Shown piece after piece: positions 33,619-43,878 of a stretch of DNA of 64,000 nucleotides (its first letter is position 1; the number at the start of each line of letters is the position of its first letter). The notes below the pieces were generated by a model. That model was not told the DNA's origin, searched no databases, and was given only the letters and a program-made list of their open reading frames with translations. The translations under genes were made by a program, and so were the position numbers. Origin of the DNA: Crocodylus rhombifer (taxonomy: Eukaryota; Chordata; Crocodylia; Crocodylidae); assembly GCA_038503035.1 (NCBI GenBank), contig JAVSML010025221.1, forward strand, positions 186,001 through 250,000, in the 5' to 3' direction.

Positions 33619-34880
33619 GTGGCCTTTCAAGATGCCCAGGTGCTCCAGAGGCTGGGAGCGCCCCTCTGCTGATAGGTACTCCCACCTAGTGGAGTCCATG
33701 GAGTGAAATTTGCTACTTGCCAGTATAGTGTGAAAGATCTGCTGAAGGATCCCACTATCGTGCCTTTTGTGGAAGCACTGTTGTTGGAATCCTGCACCAG
33801 ATCCCATCATGCTTTTACCTGAATTTCTGTTGAAGCTTAATATTTACATTTGTTATTCTCATCAGTCAGTGCCTAAAAACACTATGGAAAATTAAAACAT
33901 GACTGCATTTGCATGAATAGTGCATGACAAAGTCACATTTAGCTTGCTCAGCAAGGCAAGATGTAGTCAGATGTACTGCTTAACTGCTAAACTTCACTCA
34001 TATATACAGCTAAGAGCAAACCCTCATGTCATGCATTTGTGCACCAACATCTCATATTGCCTCTTGTAACAACAGCCACATTATGCTTCCTTGCACAAAA
34101 CTGGCTGTCAGTTTAGATTTCCTTAATCCTTTCAGATTCCAGCTCAACCAACTAACAACCATTATCTATGCGAAAACCTTTTGTGCAATAAAGCAATGTC
34201 CTTACTGAAATGACATGTCATAAAAATTAGTTTGGGCTCTGATCTAAGGAAATAATTTCATTTAAGTCTGTAAGTTACAAACTGCTGGTACCATACATTT
34301 TTGTGCTACACACCTCAGAAGCAATGAACAAAACAATATACAAGTGGCACACAGAATCTGAATCCTGCTTACCTTACTCATATCATACTTTTAAACAATG
34401 CTTTAAACNNNNNNNNNNATTGTCTAATCTCCATTAAAGGCAACAAAATTATAACAATTTACACCAGCTGAGAACACAGCCCTTACAGAACAATGAAGGA
34501 ACATCTAAATGTGGTGAGAGACATAATTTGCAAGTGCCACTGAAAAACCTATAGGTGAGAATTACTACAGGGTCAGATATCCCAATCATTTCCTGAGAAC
34601 TGTACTCATGGGAAAGACTGAAGAGAAACCAGCTACAAGTTACAAATGACAGAAAAGTTTTTTCAAGTATTGTATTTTCTTTCATAAAACATGCACCTCT
34701 TTCCCCAAAACCAACTGGGGGAAGTTGTGGTATGCATGATCTGCAAGAAATATGGATCCCCATGGGTTTGGAAATTCAGTGGCAATGAAATGGTGCCAAT
34801 GTTAGTTGCCATGGCCCTAGGAGCCATGGCAATTAATACTGCCACTGTTCCCCTGCTGCCAAACTTCCCTGTCTGTGTGG
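33619..34880. other. Unassigned DNA with an assembly gap
   Basis: No gene was recognised. A run of 10 N at 34409-34418 marks a scaffold gap. Frames of up to 104 codons on the minus strand (34449-34763) show no domain. Confidence 0.4.
34409..34418. other. Assembly gap (10 N)
   Basis: Ten ambiguous bases in otherwise complete sequence. The true size of the gap cannot be known from the sequence. Confidence 0.95.
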
Positions 34881-34884
34881 AGTG

Positions 34885-35245
34885 CCCCAGGCGAATGACA
34901 TGACTCTGCAGGCTGGATCAGGCCAGCACACAGGGTCAGTTCAGAGTCAGACATAGTACATGGCTCTGGAGTCAGCATATGGCCACAGACCTAGCACACA
35001 GGGTTGGACTCACAGTGTGGGGTTGGACTGGGTGTGTAGCCTCAGACTTGGCCTGTGGTTTCAGACTCAGCATGCAGCTCCAGATCTGGTCCACCAGCTA
35101 GGGCTGGTACATGGTGTCAATGTACAGCTGAACCTAGTATGTGACCCCAGATCTAGCATGCAGCATTGGACTCTGTGCATAACCTCAGTCCTGGTATGTG
35201 AGATTGGGCTGGTGCATGGGGTCAGTCTGCAGGCCCCAGCAAGCA
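34885..35245. repeat. Degenerate minisatellite, ~20-bp units
   Basis: Repeated text of the form 'gcatgcagctccagatctgg', 'gcatgcagcattggactct', 'tatgtgaccccagatctag', 'tgtggtttcagactcag' recurs about every 18-25 bp for roughly 350 bp. Units are highly diverged. The 157-codon frame (34960-35433) and the 72-codon minus-strand frame over it are open because the units lack stop codons. Confidence 0.6.
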
Positions 35246-35698
35246 TGCAGGGCTGGCAGAAGCTAAGGAGTAGTTTTGGCTCCATAGTTGCTGCTACTGT
35301 TATTTACCCATCCTGTACTGAAAAGTATGATTTTTTTTTCTTTAAGCTGTCGTTCAAAAGCAGGGTGCGCAATATACATGGGGGCATGCTGTATGTGAGA
35401 AAATACAGTAACAAGTGTCTTCTAAGAGTTTAATGTGCATTTCCTGGAGCCAGCCACAGTACATGGATCAGAATTACCTGTATGAAAGTTACAAATCATG
35501 GCAACAGTGACTTCAAACGGATGCCATTTTGGAGTTAAGTGCATGAACTCAACTATGTATTGATTCATAGCTTCTAAAAGCATGGTATGGTGGCAAGAAT
35601 CCAGTAATGTAGTTCCTCAAGGTGCTGAATGGAGAAAGATGCAAAACTCTTTTTTGTTTGTTGTTTCTTTTTTGTTTCCCACTTAACAGGCAGTAATG
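35246..35698. other. Unassigned DNA
   Basis: No assignable feature. Confidence 0.35.
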
Positions 35699-36112
35699 CA
35701 GGGGTGGGCGCTTATTTGGGCTGGAGGGCCACTTAAGGAGTTTCAGTGAGGTGTTGCAGGCTGGGAAAAGGAGGGGTGCTGACCCATCCTAGTGTGGTGG
35801 GGGGGTGTGGGGGGGTAGTGACCTGCCCTGGCATGGCAGGAAGGAAGGGGTAGGGAGGAAATTCATCCTATCTGGCGTAGGGCACATCTGCCCTGCACCC
35901 TCTGCCAGGGATGCTGGACAGAGTAGGAGGTGGAGTCTCCATGGAGACTGGTTGGGAGCCCTGTGAGAAGGACACACTTGGCCAGGCAGATGAGATGGGG
36001 CTGTGGGTGGGTGGGGAACGGCATCCAAAAGCAGGATGATTGAGTCTCGGAGCCACTCTAATTAAATTTTCCCCACCCCCCACTCCTGGAGCAGGTGTAT
36101 AAATGCCCTTTA
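35699..36112. mobile_element. hAT-like element fragment plus a foldback-family end
   Basis: Starts CAGGGGTGGGCGCTTATTTG followed by 'ggctggagggccact', a form typical of hAT termini in reptile and bird genomes. The GC-rich interior contains G runs. The right part (36036-36112: 'ggagccactctaattaaa' to 'ctcctggagcaggtgtataa') matches one end of the element at 62940-63245, so two families abut here. The right terminus of the first element was not found. Confidence 0.5.
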
Positions 36113-36239
36113 AGACTAAAGTACTTTTTTTCTGGGATAGGGTATGAGGAAGCCCTTGTGCATAGTCTCTCTGCATATCAGATCTTTGGTGGCTCAAAAT
36201 GGACACCAAGATAATGAAGAGCACACAGTTAGCAACAAA

Positions 36240-36375
36240 CTGTGAAAAAGTTTGTTTTAAGTAACTTGCCTAGCTAAGCATCAGAACTCTGTGGAGATAA
36301 ACAGGGAGAGAGTCCAGTTCTTAAGGGCAGAATTCAGCTTCCTTAGCTATGAGGCTCTCCTTTCTTACAAGTAAG
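36240..36375 (-). repeat. MIR-like remnant, antisense
   Basis: 'ttttaagtaacttgcctagc' and 'gagagagtccagttcttaag' resemble the antisense MIR core; heavily diverged. Confidence 0.45.
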
Positions 36376-36464
36376 TAAAGCACAAGGAGAGGCAGATAAA
36401 GGCCAAGAAAAAGAAGCCAATATGGAGAGCCTTAGCAATGTTCTCAGAGGGACAGATAGCATGA

Positions 36465-37051
36465 CAATCACCTAGTCATCCAAGATGTTTATATACTAAT
36501 GCAAGAAGCATGAGGAATAAGAAGGAAGAATTGAACATCTTAGTACAATCACAGAATTATCATCTAGGTGGGATGAATTAGACTTGGTGATACAGCTTGC
36601 ATGACTGGAATATTGTCATGAATGAGTACAAATTGTTCAGCAAGGACTACCATGAGAGAAAGACAGAGCAGTAGTTCTGAAGTATAGTGCAAAGTAGGAG
36701 TTAGGCCTGTTGAAAGCATCTGGTCCACGGTAAAAAAGGAGAGAACAGCAAGAGTGATGTCAGGGTGGGGGTCAGCTATAGACCACCAAGCCAAGAGGAA
36801 GAGGTGAATGCTGCTTTCTTTAAACAACAAACCAAAACTTCCAGTTCACAGAACCTGCTGCTGTTGGAGGACTTTAATTACATGATCTCTGTAGGGAGGA
36901 AAATGCAGCAGTTCACAGGCAGTCTTCATAGTTCTTGGAATGTCAGAGCTAAATGTTTGCTGCACATGGGAGGGATCCTGTTTTTGGCATGCTGCTCACA
37001 AGCAAGAAAGAATCAGCTGAGAATATGAAGGCTCAAGGTAATTTGGATGGC
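36465..37051 (+). pseudogene. CR1 LINE, endonuclease part (decayed)
   Basis: Sense remnants of CR1 ORF2's endonuclease. Translation in shifting frames gives 'YTNARSMRNK', 'NYHLGGMN', 'VGVSYRPPSQEEEVNAAF' and 'LLLEDFNYMI', corresponding in order to the family's early endonuclease segment, the YRPP segment and the GDFN motif. Frameshifts and stops throughout. It is the 5' part of a single decayed copy continuing, with interruptions, to about 39855. Confidence 0.75.
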
Positions 37052-37313
37052 AGTGTGCACATCCACATGTGCATTAACACAACTTTTCTAATGCACATTA
37101 AATTTAGTACCTTCCATGTGAAGTAATAACTTAATGCACATTAGGCTGCACTAATGACCAGTAGCACATTTGCATGGTTTTTTAGTGACACTTAATGCCC
37201 AGTAGGCTATTTTTCTGTGCATTAGTGTAATGTCACATTTTTTTAACCTTACTCTTTAATGATCAGTAAAATAGTCTACCATGCATTAAAGCATACATGT
37301 AGACATTCCCAGT
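37052..37313. mobile_element. MITE nested in CR1
   Basis: Edges CAGTGTGCACATCCACATGT and (reverse-complemented) CACTGGGAATGTCTACATGT form imperfect inverted repeats. The ~260-bp interior repeats 'aatgcacattaa' and 'cattagg' motifs. It splits CR1 endonuclease sequence from the downstream linker, so it is younger than that CR1. A relative lies at 63390-63855. Confidence 0.65.
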
Positions 37314-37604
37314 GGCTACAAAATGGTCCTAAAGAAAGGCAGGAAGGAGAACAGCAGAATAAAGACAGTGGACTCTATATAAGCAGACTTTAACACAAGG
37401 AACTGGTAAGCAGGAGCTCATGGAAAGCAAGTTTCAGGAAACAGAGAGCTAGTTGTACCTTAAAAAGACCATATTAAGGGCACAAGAGCAAGGTACTCCA
37501 ATGGGAAAAAAACTGGGGAAGGGCAGCAAGATACTAGCCTGGCTAAACAATGCACTCTTTAATGAGGTGAAACTCTAAAAATAATCTTACACAAATTGGA
37601 AACT
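37314..37604 (+). pseudogene. CR1 LINE, post-endonuclease linker (decayed)
   Basis: Continues CR1 after the MITE: 'atggtcctaaagaaaggcag', then 'gagagctagttgtacc' and 'tggctaaacaatgcactc' (translating near WLNNALFNE), ending near 'acacaaattggaaacttgg'. Frames are broken. Confidence 0.6.
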
Positions 37605-38045
37605 TGGGCTATGGACAGATGCACCATCTGTGCCAGGGGAAAGGCTGTTCTTCTGGTACAAAATGAGAGTATACAGCCAAGGGCAGAACTGACTGTTCTC
37701 ATGGGGGCTGAGTGAGGTCCCAGATGACTAGAAAAGGACAAATATTGGGCACTGACAGACATTGGGAGGGTGGGGAGGGGGCCGAAACAACCGCACTTTC
37801 CTTGAGGAGGAAACGTTAGTTCAACCCAGCTCTGCAGCATCTGTATAGATTGGGCGTTCAGTGGGGCTTTTTGATGTTTTTATCTAAAGGTGATTCAATT
37901 AGCTATTAGATAAAAGTGCCAAAAAGCCCTGATGAAGCGCACAATTTGTACAGACACAGGGTCCAACTACTGTGATACCTCTTCTGGGCATGTGCTGCGC
38001 TTGGTACTGAAAGTAAAGTGCGGTTTTTTTTCATGTCTGTAAGGC
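37605..38045. mobile_element. Probable nested MITE with an internal 24-bp hairpin
   Basis: CR1 homology stops at about 37604 and resumes at about 38046. The left edge is GGCTATGGACAGATGCACC and the reverse-complemented right edge GGCTGCCTTACAGACATG, which are similar. Inside are arms 37864-37887 and 37906-37929 (GGGCTTTTTG... / ...CAAAAAGCCC) with 20 of 24 positions identical and four transition differences. The left edge resembles 'ggctatgaatagatgatgca' at 57181 beside the Harbinger transposase fragment. A large part of CR1 RT is missing at the site, so a deletion also occurred. Confidence 0.5.
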
Positions 38046-38565
38046 AGCCATAGTGTCCATCTTTAAGAAAAGGAAGAAGGAGGATCCAGGGAATCACAGG
38101 GGGGATATCTGGGAAAATCGTGGTGATGGTCATTGAAGAATCTATTTCTTAGATCAAGAACAGCCAGCATGGGTTAATCAAAAGTAAGCCATGATTGACC
38201 AACCTAATTTCCTTTTATGATACAGTGATAAACTTTGTGGATAGGGGAGGCCAGTGAATGTCATCTGCCCTTACTTTAACTAGGCACTTGACATTGTCTC
38301 CCATGACATTCTTGCTAGTAAGCTAAAGATAAACAGACTTGAAAGTGAAATCATAACTGGCTGGACCATCATGCTTAGTAAACAGTCATCAATGGCTCAA
38401 TGTCTATTGGGAGAAAATATTGAGTGGTTGGTCTGATGACTGGTACTAGTTAATATCTTAATTAATGATTTGGAAGATGAAACTGAGTGCACAGGTAGTG
38501 CATTTTATAAAGGGCATGGAGAAGTTAGCGAGGTTCTAGAGGCTGGTGACAAAAATGATAAATGG
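38046..38565 (+). pseudogene. CR1 LINE, reverse transcriptase part (decayed)
   Basis: Sense RT remnants: 'IFKKRKKEDPGN', then text equivalent to 'QHGLIKSK' and 'AFDIVSHD', and 'INDLEDETE'. This is the order seen in the intact copy at residues about 286-450. Stops and frameshifts occur throughout. The FADD catalytic segment is lost at the boundary with the next insertion. Confidence 0.75.
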
Positions 38566-38573
38566 TTTAAAAG

Positions 38574-39141
38574 TAGGTTGACCATACGTCCTGGATTGGC
38601 TGGAACAGTCCCAGATTTTGGAGGCTGACTCAGTGCCCCAGCCATTCAAGAAAATTGAAGCAAAAATCCAGGATTGGTGGGAACCCACCTTCATGTGCTT
38701 GGCTCCTGAATCAGAAGCTGGGCACATGCAGGTGGGTTCAGGCCAACGCAGGACTTTTTCTTCCATTTTCTCCAGGGAGCATAACCAATGGGCTGCTCCC
38801 TGGTCTGGACTCTGCTGGGCTGTTAGCAGAGTTGCTTGCCCAGTATAGTTGGGGGGCTGGGGGGCAGGAGGAGAAGGAGCTGCAGAGCTGTTGCTTGGCC
38901 CCACTCCTGGGAGCTGCGGGGTTGGGGCTGTGTCTCTGTGTGTGTGTCCTGCCCAGCAACACTCCTGGGAGCTGTGGGGTCGAAGTTGTGTGTATGTGAC
39001 CTGCCTAGCTCCACTCCTGGGAGCTGTAGGAATGGAGGTGGGGGGGAACAGTGTATGCATAACATGTTGTCCTGCTAGGCCCCAACCCCTGGTGCCCCAC
39101 CCCATGTACTGGATTTCTCTTCAATTATTATGGTCACCCTA
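38574..39141. mobile_element. hAT-type element nested in CR1, 8-bp target duplication
   Basis: Starts TAGGTTGACCATACGTCC and ends ATTATGGTCACCCTA; the reverse-complemented end is TAGGGTGACCATAAT, so the termini are inverted repeats. Flanks TTTAAAAG (38566-38573) and TCTAGAAG (39142-39149) match at 6 of 8 positions with two transitions. The 568-bp interior contains three copies of a 52-58 bp module ('cactcctgggagctg' at 38902, 38960 and 39012). No transposase. Frames of up to 189 codons inside it arise from composition. Confidence 0.75.
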
Positions 39142-39855
39142 TCTAGAAGGCAAGCCAAATAAGAAGTTCAAGGAAATCGGCATGTTCAGCTTATTGAAAA
39201 GGCACTTAAGGGGCACATGACAGCAGCGTTCAAATATCTGAAGGTCTGACATTAAGAAGTGTGGAAACACCTTTTCTCTCTTGCTACAGAGAAGAGGACA
39301 TGAACCAATGGCTTGAAGTTGTGGCCAGGTAGGTATAGATTGAAATCAGGAAAAACTTCTGCACAGATTGAACAGTGAGGCAGTGGAATAGACTGCTTAG
39401 GGCAGCTGTGGAATTTCCATCACTGGGGGTGTTCAAGAAGAGGATGGATAAGCACTGGTCAGGTGTGATCTAGGAATAGCCATGCCTTTGCTAAACTATG
39501 GATTTTTCCCATGCTTCTGAGCTTTGGGGCTAGAAAGGAATTCCTCAGAAGCATTGGTTGTTGGCTGTAGCCAAGGTTGTGGATTTTGACTGGGGTGTGC
39601 TGGTGCTTTGGCTAGGACTAAAACCTAGGGGTTCCAGGCTACAGGATCTTGCCCCTCCACTCAGGATCAGACTGAATGCAATACTTGGGGCCAGGAAGGA
39701 ATTTTACCCCATGGTACTGTTAGTTTTACTAATAGGTTAGACAAGAATTTGTATAGGATGGTTTGGATAGGGATGATCTCACCCCACGTTAGGTGTTTGC
39801 TTAGATTATCTCTACAGGTCACTTGCAGCCCTACTTTTTTATGATTCTATGATAA
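39142..39855 (+). pseudogene. CR1 LINE, C-terminus and 3' UTR (decayed)
   Basis: Resumes CR1 with text translating near 'MFSLLKRHLRG' and 'TNGLKLWPGRYRLKSGK', equivalents of the C-terminal region of the intact copy, followed by 3' UTR to 'atgattctatgataata' (39841-39857). The UTR includes 'ttggctgtagccaagg' and 'ggggccaggaaggaatttta', shared in antisense form with 5313-5530 and 45621-46185. Confidence 0.75.
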
Positions 39856-39859
39856 TATT

Positions 39860-40147
39860 CTTCAAATGCTGGAAGGGTGGTTATAAAGAGGATGGATGGT
39901 GACAGATGCAGGGGACAAGACAAAAAATAGTGCTTTTCAATTGCAAGAATGGAAATTTAGGTTGGATAATAGGAAGAACTCTTTCCCAGTGAGGGTGGTT
40001 AAGTATTGGAATGGATTACTTGGAAAGGTTGTATAATTCCCATCTGTGGGAGTTTCTAAGGGAATATTAGACAAATACTAGTATAGGATAGTTTAGTCAG
40101 AGTTGATCCTGCCCCGTGCAGGTACTTGGACTAGATGACTTCTTGGA
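39860..40147 (+). mobile_element. Second CR1-like tail in tandem
   Basis: Another sense CR1 C-terminal/UTR segment ('atttaggttggataatagg', 'tattggaatggattacttgg', 'acttggactagatgactt'). It stops where the long-TIR element begins, before reaching its terminal repeat, so it was probably interrupted by that insertion. Confidence 0.65.
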
Positions 40148-41081
40148 CTAAGTAGAGTTGTTTGGGGCAGCTAGGGGGAGGTTAGATTGCACTAAAAATG
40201 GCCACCTAATCTAAGGTAAATCAGGATGGGGGGTTGACAGTAGGGGGATGGAGGGATTGAGGGGCAAACAGACTTGTGGGGGGGGGAGTTGGGGGCCCAG
40301 GGAGGATTGGGGGTGCAAGTATCGCCTGCAGGGGGATTAGGAGGATGGGGGGCAGGCAGGATCCAAAGGAGCAATTGGGAGGATCAGGGGTGCAGGGGGG
40401 TCCACAGAAGTGATTAGGAGGCAGGTGGGGTCTGCAGGCAGTTGCTGGGGTCTGGGAGGGTTTGGCAGAATCAGAGGAGTTCATGGGGTCTGTGGGGATG
40501 GGGATTGGGGGGAACCAGGGGCTACTTCAGCCCCCTGACCCTCCCTGGTGAAGCACTCCTTCTACATCCCTCCGCCACCCCCATTGATACTTAGTTCCTC
40601 AGCTCCTGGTATCAATAAATGTTAATAAAACTAGCACCAGGAGTGGCTTGCAGGATGTGGTGTTGTGGGGAGGGCAGGACTGGCTGATCTGTGGGATGGG
40701 GGGTGGGAGGCTGGAGGACTAAAAATAGCCTGGTGCCAGGAGGGTGGGTAGGAAAAGTGCAGCCCCAGGGCTGGGGCCAGCAGCTGGACTTTCGGAGCCC
40801 TGGGGCTGCACAGGTAACTTACTGAAGTTGAATGCACTGGTCTAACCTAGTTTGATTAAGTTTGAGTGTACCTTGATCCAGGTGTATCCTAGATTGGGTC
40901 CCACCATTTTAGATCAGTCTATAGGCACAGAACTTCTGTACTGTTAGGGGTTTAGATTGATTTCTGATTACTGAGACTAGGTCTTAGTGTAAGGTCCACA
41001 TCTGGGCAAACTAAGTTAGAATGGGTGGTCATTTTTCACCTGATCTAACCTTCCCCAGCCACCCCAAACATCTGCACTTAG
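40148..41081. mobile_element. Long-TIR DNA element, copy A
   Basis: The left edge CTAAGTAGAGTTGTTTGGGG and the reverse-complemented right edge CTAAGTGCAGATGTTTGGGG start inverted repeats that continue ~60 bp through 'gaggttaga' and 'aaaatggccacc'. The 934-bp element has a G-rich left half and an AT-richer right half. Its right half (40830-41081) matches, inverted, the left part of copy B at 56048-56320 ('gatttctgatta', 'aacttctgtac'), and its left half matches B's right part, so A and B are one family in opposite orientations. No transposase reading frame is apparent. Confidence 0.75.
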
Positions 41082-42345
41082 ACTTTAGGTGTTTTCCAGA
41101 TCTATTTTCTGTGATCCCCTTCCAGCAGCCCCCTGCCACATTCACAGCAAACCTTCCAAAGTCTGCACCAAGTGCTAACAGTCTCATTTACTACATACCC
41201 TATTCTTTCCCTGAATGTCGTTCATCCTGGCACAGGCAGGCCAACAGCACCTTCTGCTTCCACTGAAGGGATTGAACCCTCCATGGGTGTTCAGTATTTG
41301 AATGACTGATCATCATAGCATACTGAACTCCACAAGTTTTTCAAGCAAAGAAGAAGTGGAATAATATTTCAAGTAAACATTTCCTGTACAGGCTTCCGAT
41401 AGTCCTTCCCCTCGTGTACACATTTCTCTGAAAATATTGCACAGAGATAAAACGACTATTTTCCTAGTTTCACTTACAGTACATAGCTGCTATTTTGAAA
41501 CCCCAAACATCTGGAAAGTGGATGAGTTAATCAACAGGCAAGAAGCCACTGGGGTTGTGCTGCTTTATGAATATCAGATCTAACAGCTTTTTTTTTTTTT
41601 GTGAATTTTTTAAATAAACAAGAAACTTCAGGTAATATAATTCACTTAATAAAAGTTTCATTTTAATTAGTCAAGTTTCACTTGGATTTTGTGAACTTTG
41701 CAGCATCAGCACATGAAGAAACATTAAGTTTTTTTTGCTGTTGATTAGGAACAGCTGGTGCACAAACAGGGACTTTTTTCTTCATTTACAATACTAGAGC
41801 AAGAAAAACAAGCAGCAGTGTTCTTTACAAAGGAAAGTCTACTATTAAATGAAGGCAGATAGCACCTGAAAGGAGATGTCCTCCCTCTTTGATCCTATTT
41901 ATACAAAGTCCCAAGCTGTGTGTGGATTCAAACTTACCTCATTTCAAAGACAGATCATAGGTTTAGATTGGCCCTGTCTTTACTTTTGGCCTAATTACAC
42001 CCAAGCTGTAGATCTTCAGCTTACTTTGCAAAATTTCACATAATTAAACTTTGTAAAATGCTGTCAATGGTCATATTTTGTACCCTGACTTCCTCACTTA
42101 GCTCCAGAAGACTATGAGCCCTTTGGGCATTCTTAATACATGAACACTTTCCTGTTGATTCCCATTTGGGGATCTCACTCAAGAACTGATGGCAGGTTGT
42201 GTATTTAGGGGAATACCTCACCTAAATAAAACTTTTAAAAAAATATATTTAAGGTACCCTTTCTAAACTGTTTGTCTTGCTCACTATCTGAAGCTTAATG
42301 GCAGAGTTATAGTGCAAAACTACTAAGATTTCCATGGCAACCAGG
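41082..42345. other. Unassigned AT-rich DNA
   Basis: Unique-looking sequence without repeats apart from a T-run near 41590. No exon recognised. Confidence 0.4.
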
Positions 42346-42513
42346 GAGACAATGTGATCTAGTAGGGAGGAGTAGTGGCCTTGTGGACAAGACTCAGCTG
42401 ATCTCACGCTCTGTAATCTTGGACAAATCACTTAATCTCTCTATGCCTCTGTTCCCCCTCCTGTTTGTCTAAATTATTTAGACTGTAAACTACTTAGGGT
42501 AGTAGCTGTCTCT
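42346..42513 (+). repeat. MIR/L2-type remnant
   Basis: Sense MIR-like text: 'gtaatcttggacaaatcac', 'ttaatctctctatgcctctg', followed by an L2-like tail 'gactgtaaactacttaggg'. Confidence 0.65.
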
Positions 42514-42690
42514 CATCATAGACTCATAAAAAAGTAGGACTAGAAGGAACCTCTAGAGATCACTTAGTCTAACCCCCTGCCTCAGGCAGGATCAGATCCT
42601 TGTCTAACCTATTACTAAAACTACAGAATCAAACCTATCACAAAGCCACGAGGCATAGCACCCTAAGGCATAACACCCTGATGTGCCACA
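42514..42690 (-). mobile_element. CR1-like tail
   Basis: Plus strand: 'catcatagactcataaaa', 'aggactagaaggaacctc', 'cccctgcctcaggcagg', 'gtctaacctattactaaaa', the reverse complement of the 3' UTR of the same subfamily as 45621 ('gcctgaggcaggatcat'). Non-coding. Confidence 0.65.
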
Positions 42691-43661
42691 GGTTAAACAT
42701 GTGGATAACGGCAAGCAGTGTGTTGCTGTTGCAAGGATTGTTAAAATACATTGTTAAAGCCTGGCGTATACATGGCACCTAACACACTGGATATCCAATA
42801 ATGGTTGGGGCTTTTAGGTGCTAAGATAGCAAAAAATAGTATTTTTTGCTGAAGGCAGCAACATTTGCTTAAACAGGAACAAATCCTTTCCTAAAGAGGG
42901 TATGAATGTAGCACTTCAGGCTGCTTTGTATTATTTTACCACAACATTAAAGGCTTCCCCACATAAGGCTTTTCCCTTCTCCATCCATTTGTTAGCAACT
43001 ACAAACATAGTGTGTGGAAATGCCCAGGATTTCAACATAGATTCATTTTCAGTGTTATTCTGATTGCTGTCATATTTCCAGCTCTTGTCTTGTGGTGGGA
43101 GGGTTTGCAATGACTCACTGGGGAACAATCAGAGTAGGAGGGGTCTGGAGAGAAACCAGCTGAGACATGATCCCAGCTACAGAACCCTGCTGCTGTCCAC
43201 TGCTGTGTTGCAGTCACCACTGCTGCTGCTGTTGGCTTGGGAGAGAAGCAGGCTTTCCATCTGCTTAAAGCTTCCTATGTATTCTGCATTCCACATTCTT
43301 CATAATTAGTAGAAATGAAATGACACTGGAATTCTGGGACTAGACCCATGCACAGTTCTTGCTGTAAATGTAGGGGGAAGAAATGAGCTTCTTGTCCAGT
43401 GAATTAAATGTGGTCCTGGTTATTAGCAGTTAGCAACTGTGCATCAATTGAGATTGTAAACCAACTCATACACTAGATCAGATCTTAATGGTGTTCCTGT
43501 TCAAAAACTGCTGAGGGCCCCTTCAGCCTACAGTACCTGCTAGGGTTTCTTTAAGTTGCTCCCCTGTGGCAAAGGGGCCAGAACTGCTTGTGTGAAGGAG
43601 TATCTGGCCACTTCTTCCATTGCCTTATAGCATCAACAGCCCCAAAGGACTAGGCAAGATA
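42691..43661. other. Unassigned DNA
   Basis: No gene or repeat recognised; a short CTG-rich stretch at about 43210-43232. Confidence 0.4.
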
Positions 43662-43756
43662 GGTTAGCACCTTAGAGACTAACTGGTTCAAAGAGGCATG
43701 AACTGCCTATGAAAGCTAATGCCTCTCTCAATCTGTTAGTCTCCAAGGTGCCATCC
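43662..43756. repeat. Interspersed hairpin repeat ('actaactggttca' family), copy 2
   Basis: Arms 43662-43700 and 43718-43756 pair with about four-fifths identity. The left begins GGTTAGCACCTTAGAGACTA and the reverse complement of the right begins GGATGGCACCTTGGAGACTA. The loop is 17 bases. Same family as 33255-33350. Confidence 0.65.
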
Positions 43757-43878
43757 TGAGGTGTCTTCTGCCTGACTTCAGACTAATAGGTCTCTCTCTA
43801 TCAAAAGACTAAGGGATTATGAGTAAGGATACAGATAAATGCATAAATTAGTGACTTAAAAGGGGGTGGAGACTCACT

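Noticed and set aside
34960..35433. 157-codon plus-strand frame
   Set aside because: It is open because it runs through the degenerate minisatellite; the peptide is only the translated repeat.
38536..39105. 189-codon minus-strand frame
   Set aside because: It lies almost wholly in the hAT-type element 38574-39141 and repeats with its 52-58 bp modules; no transposase motifs.
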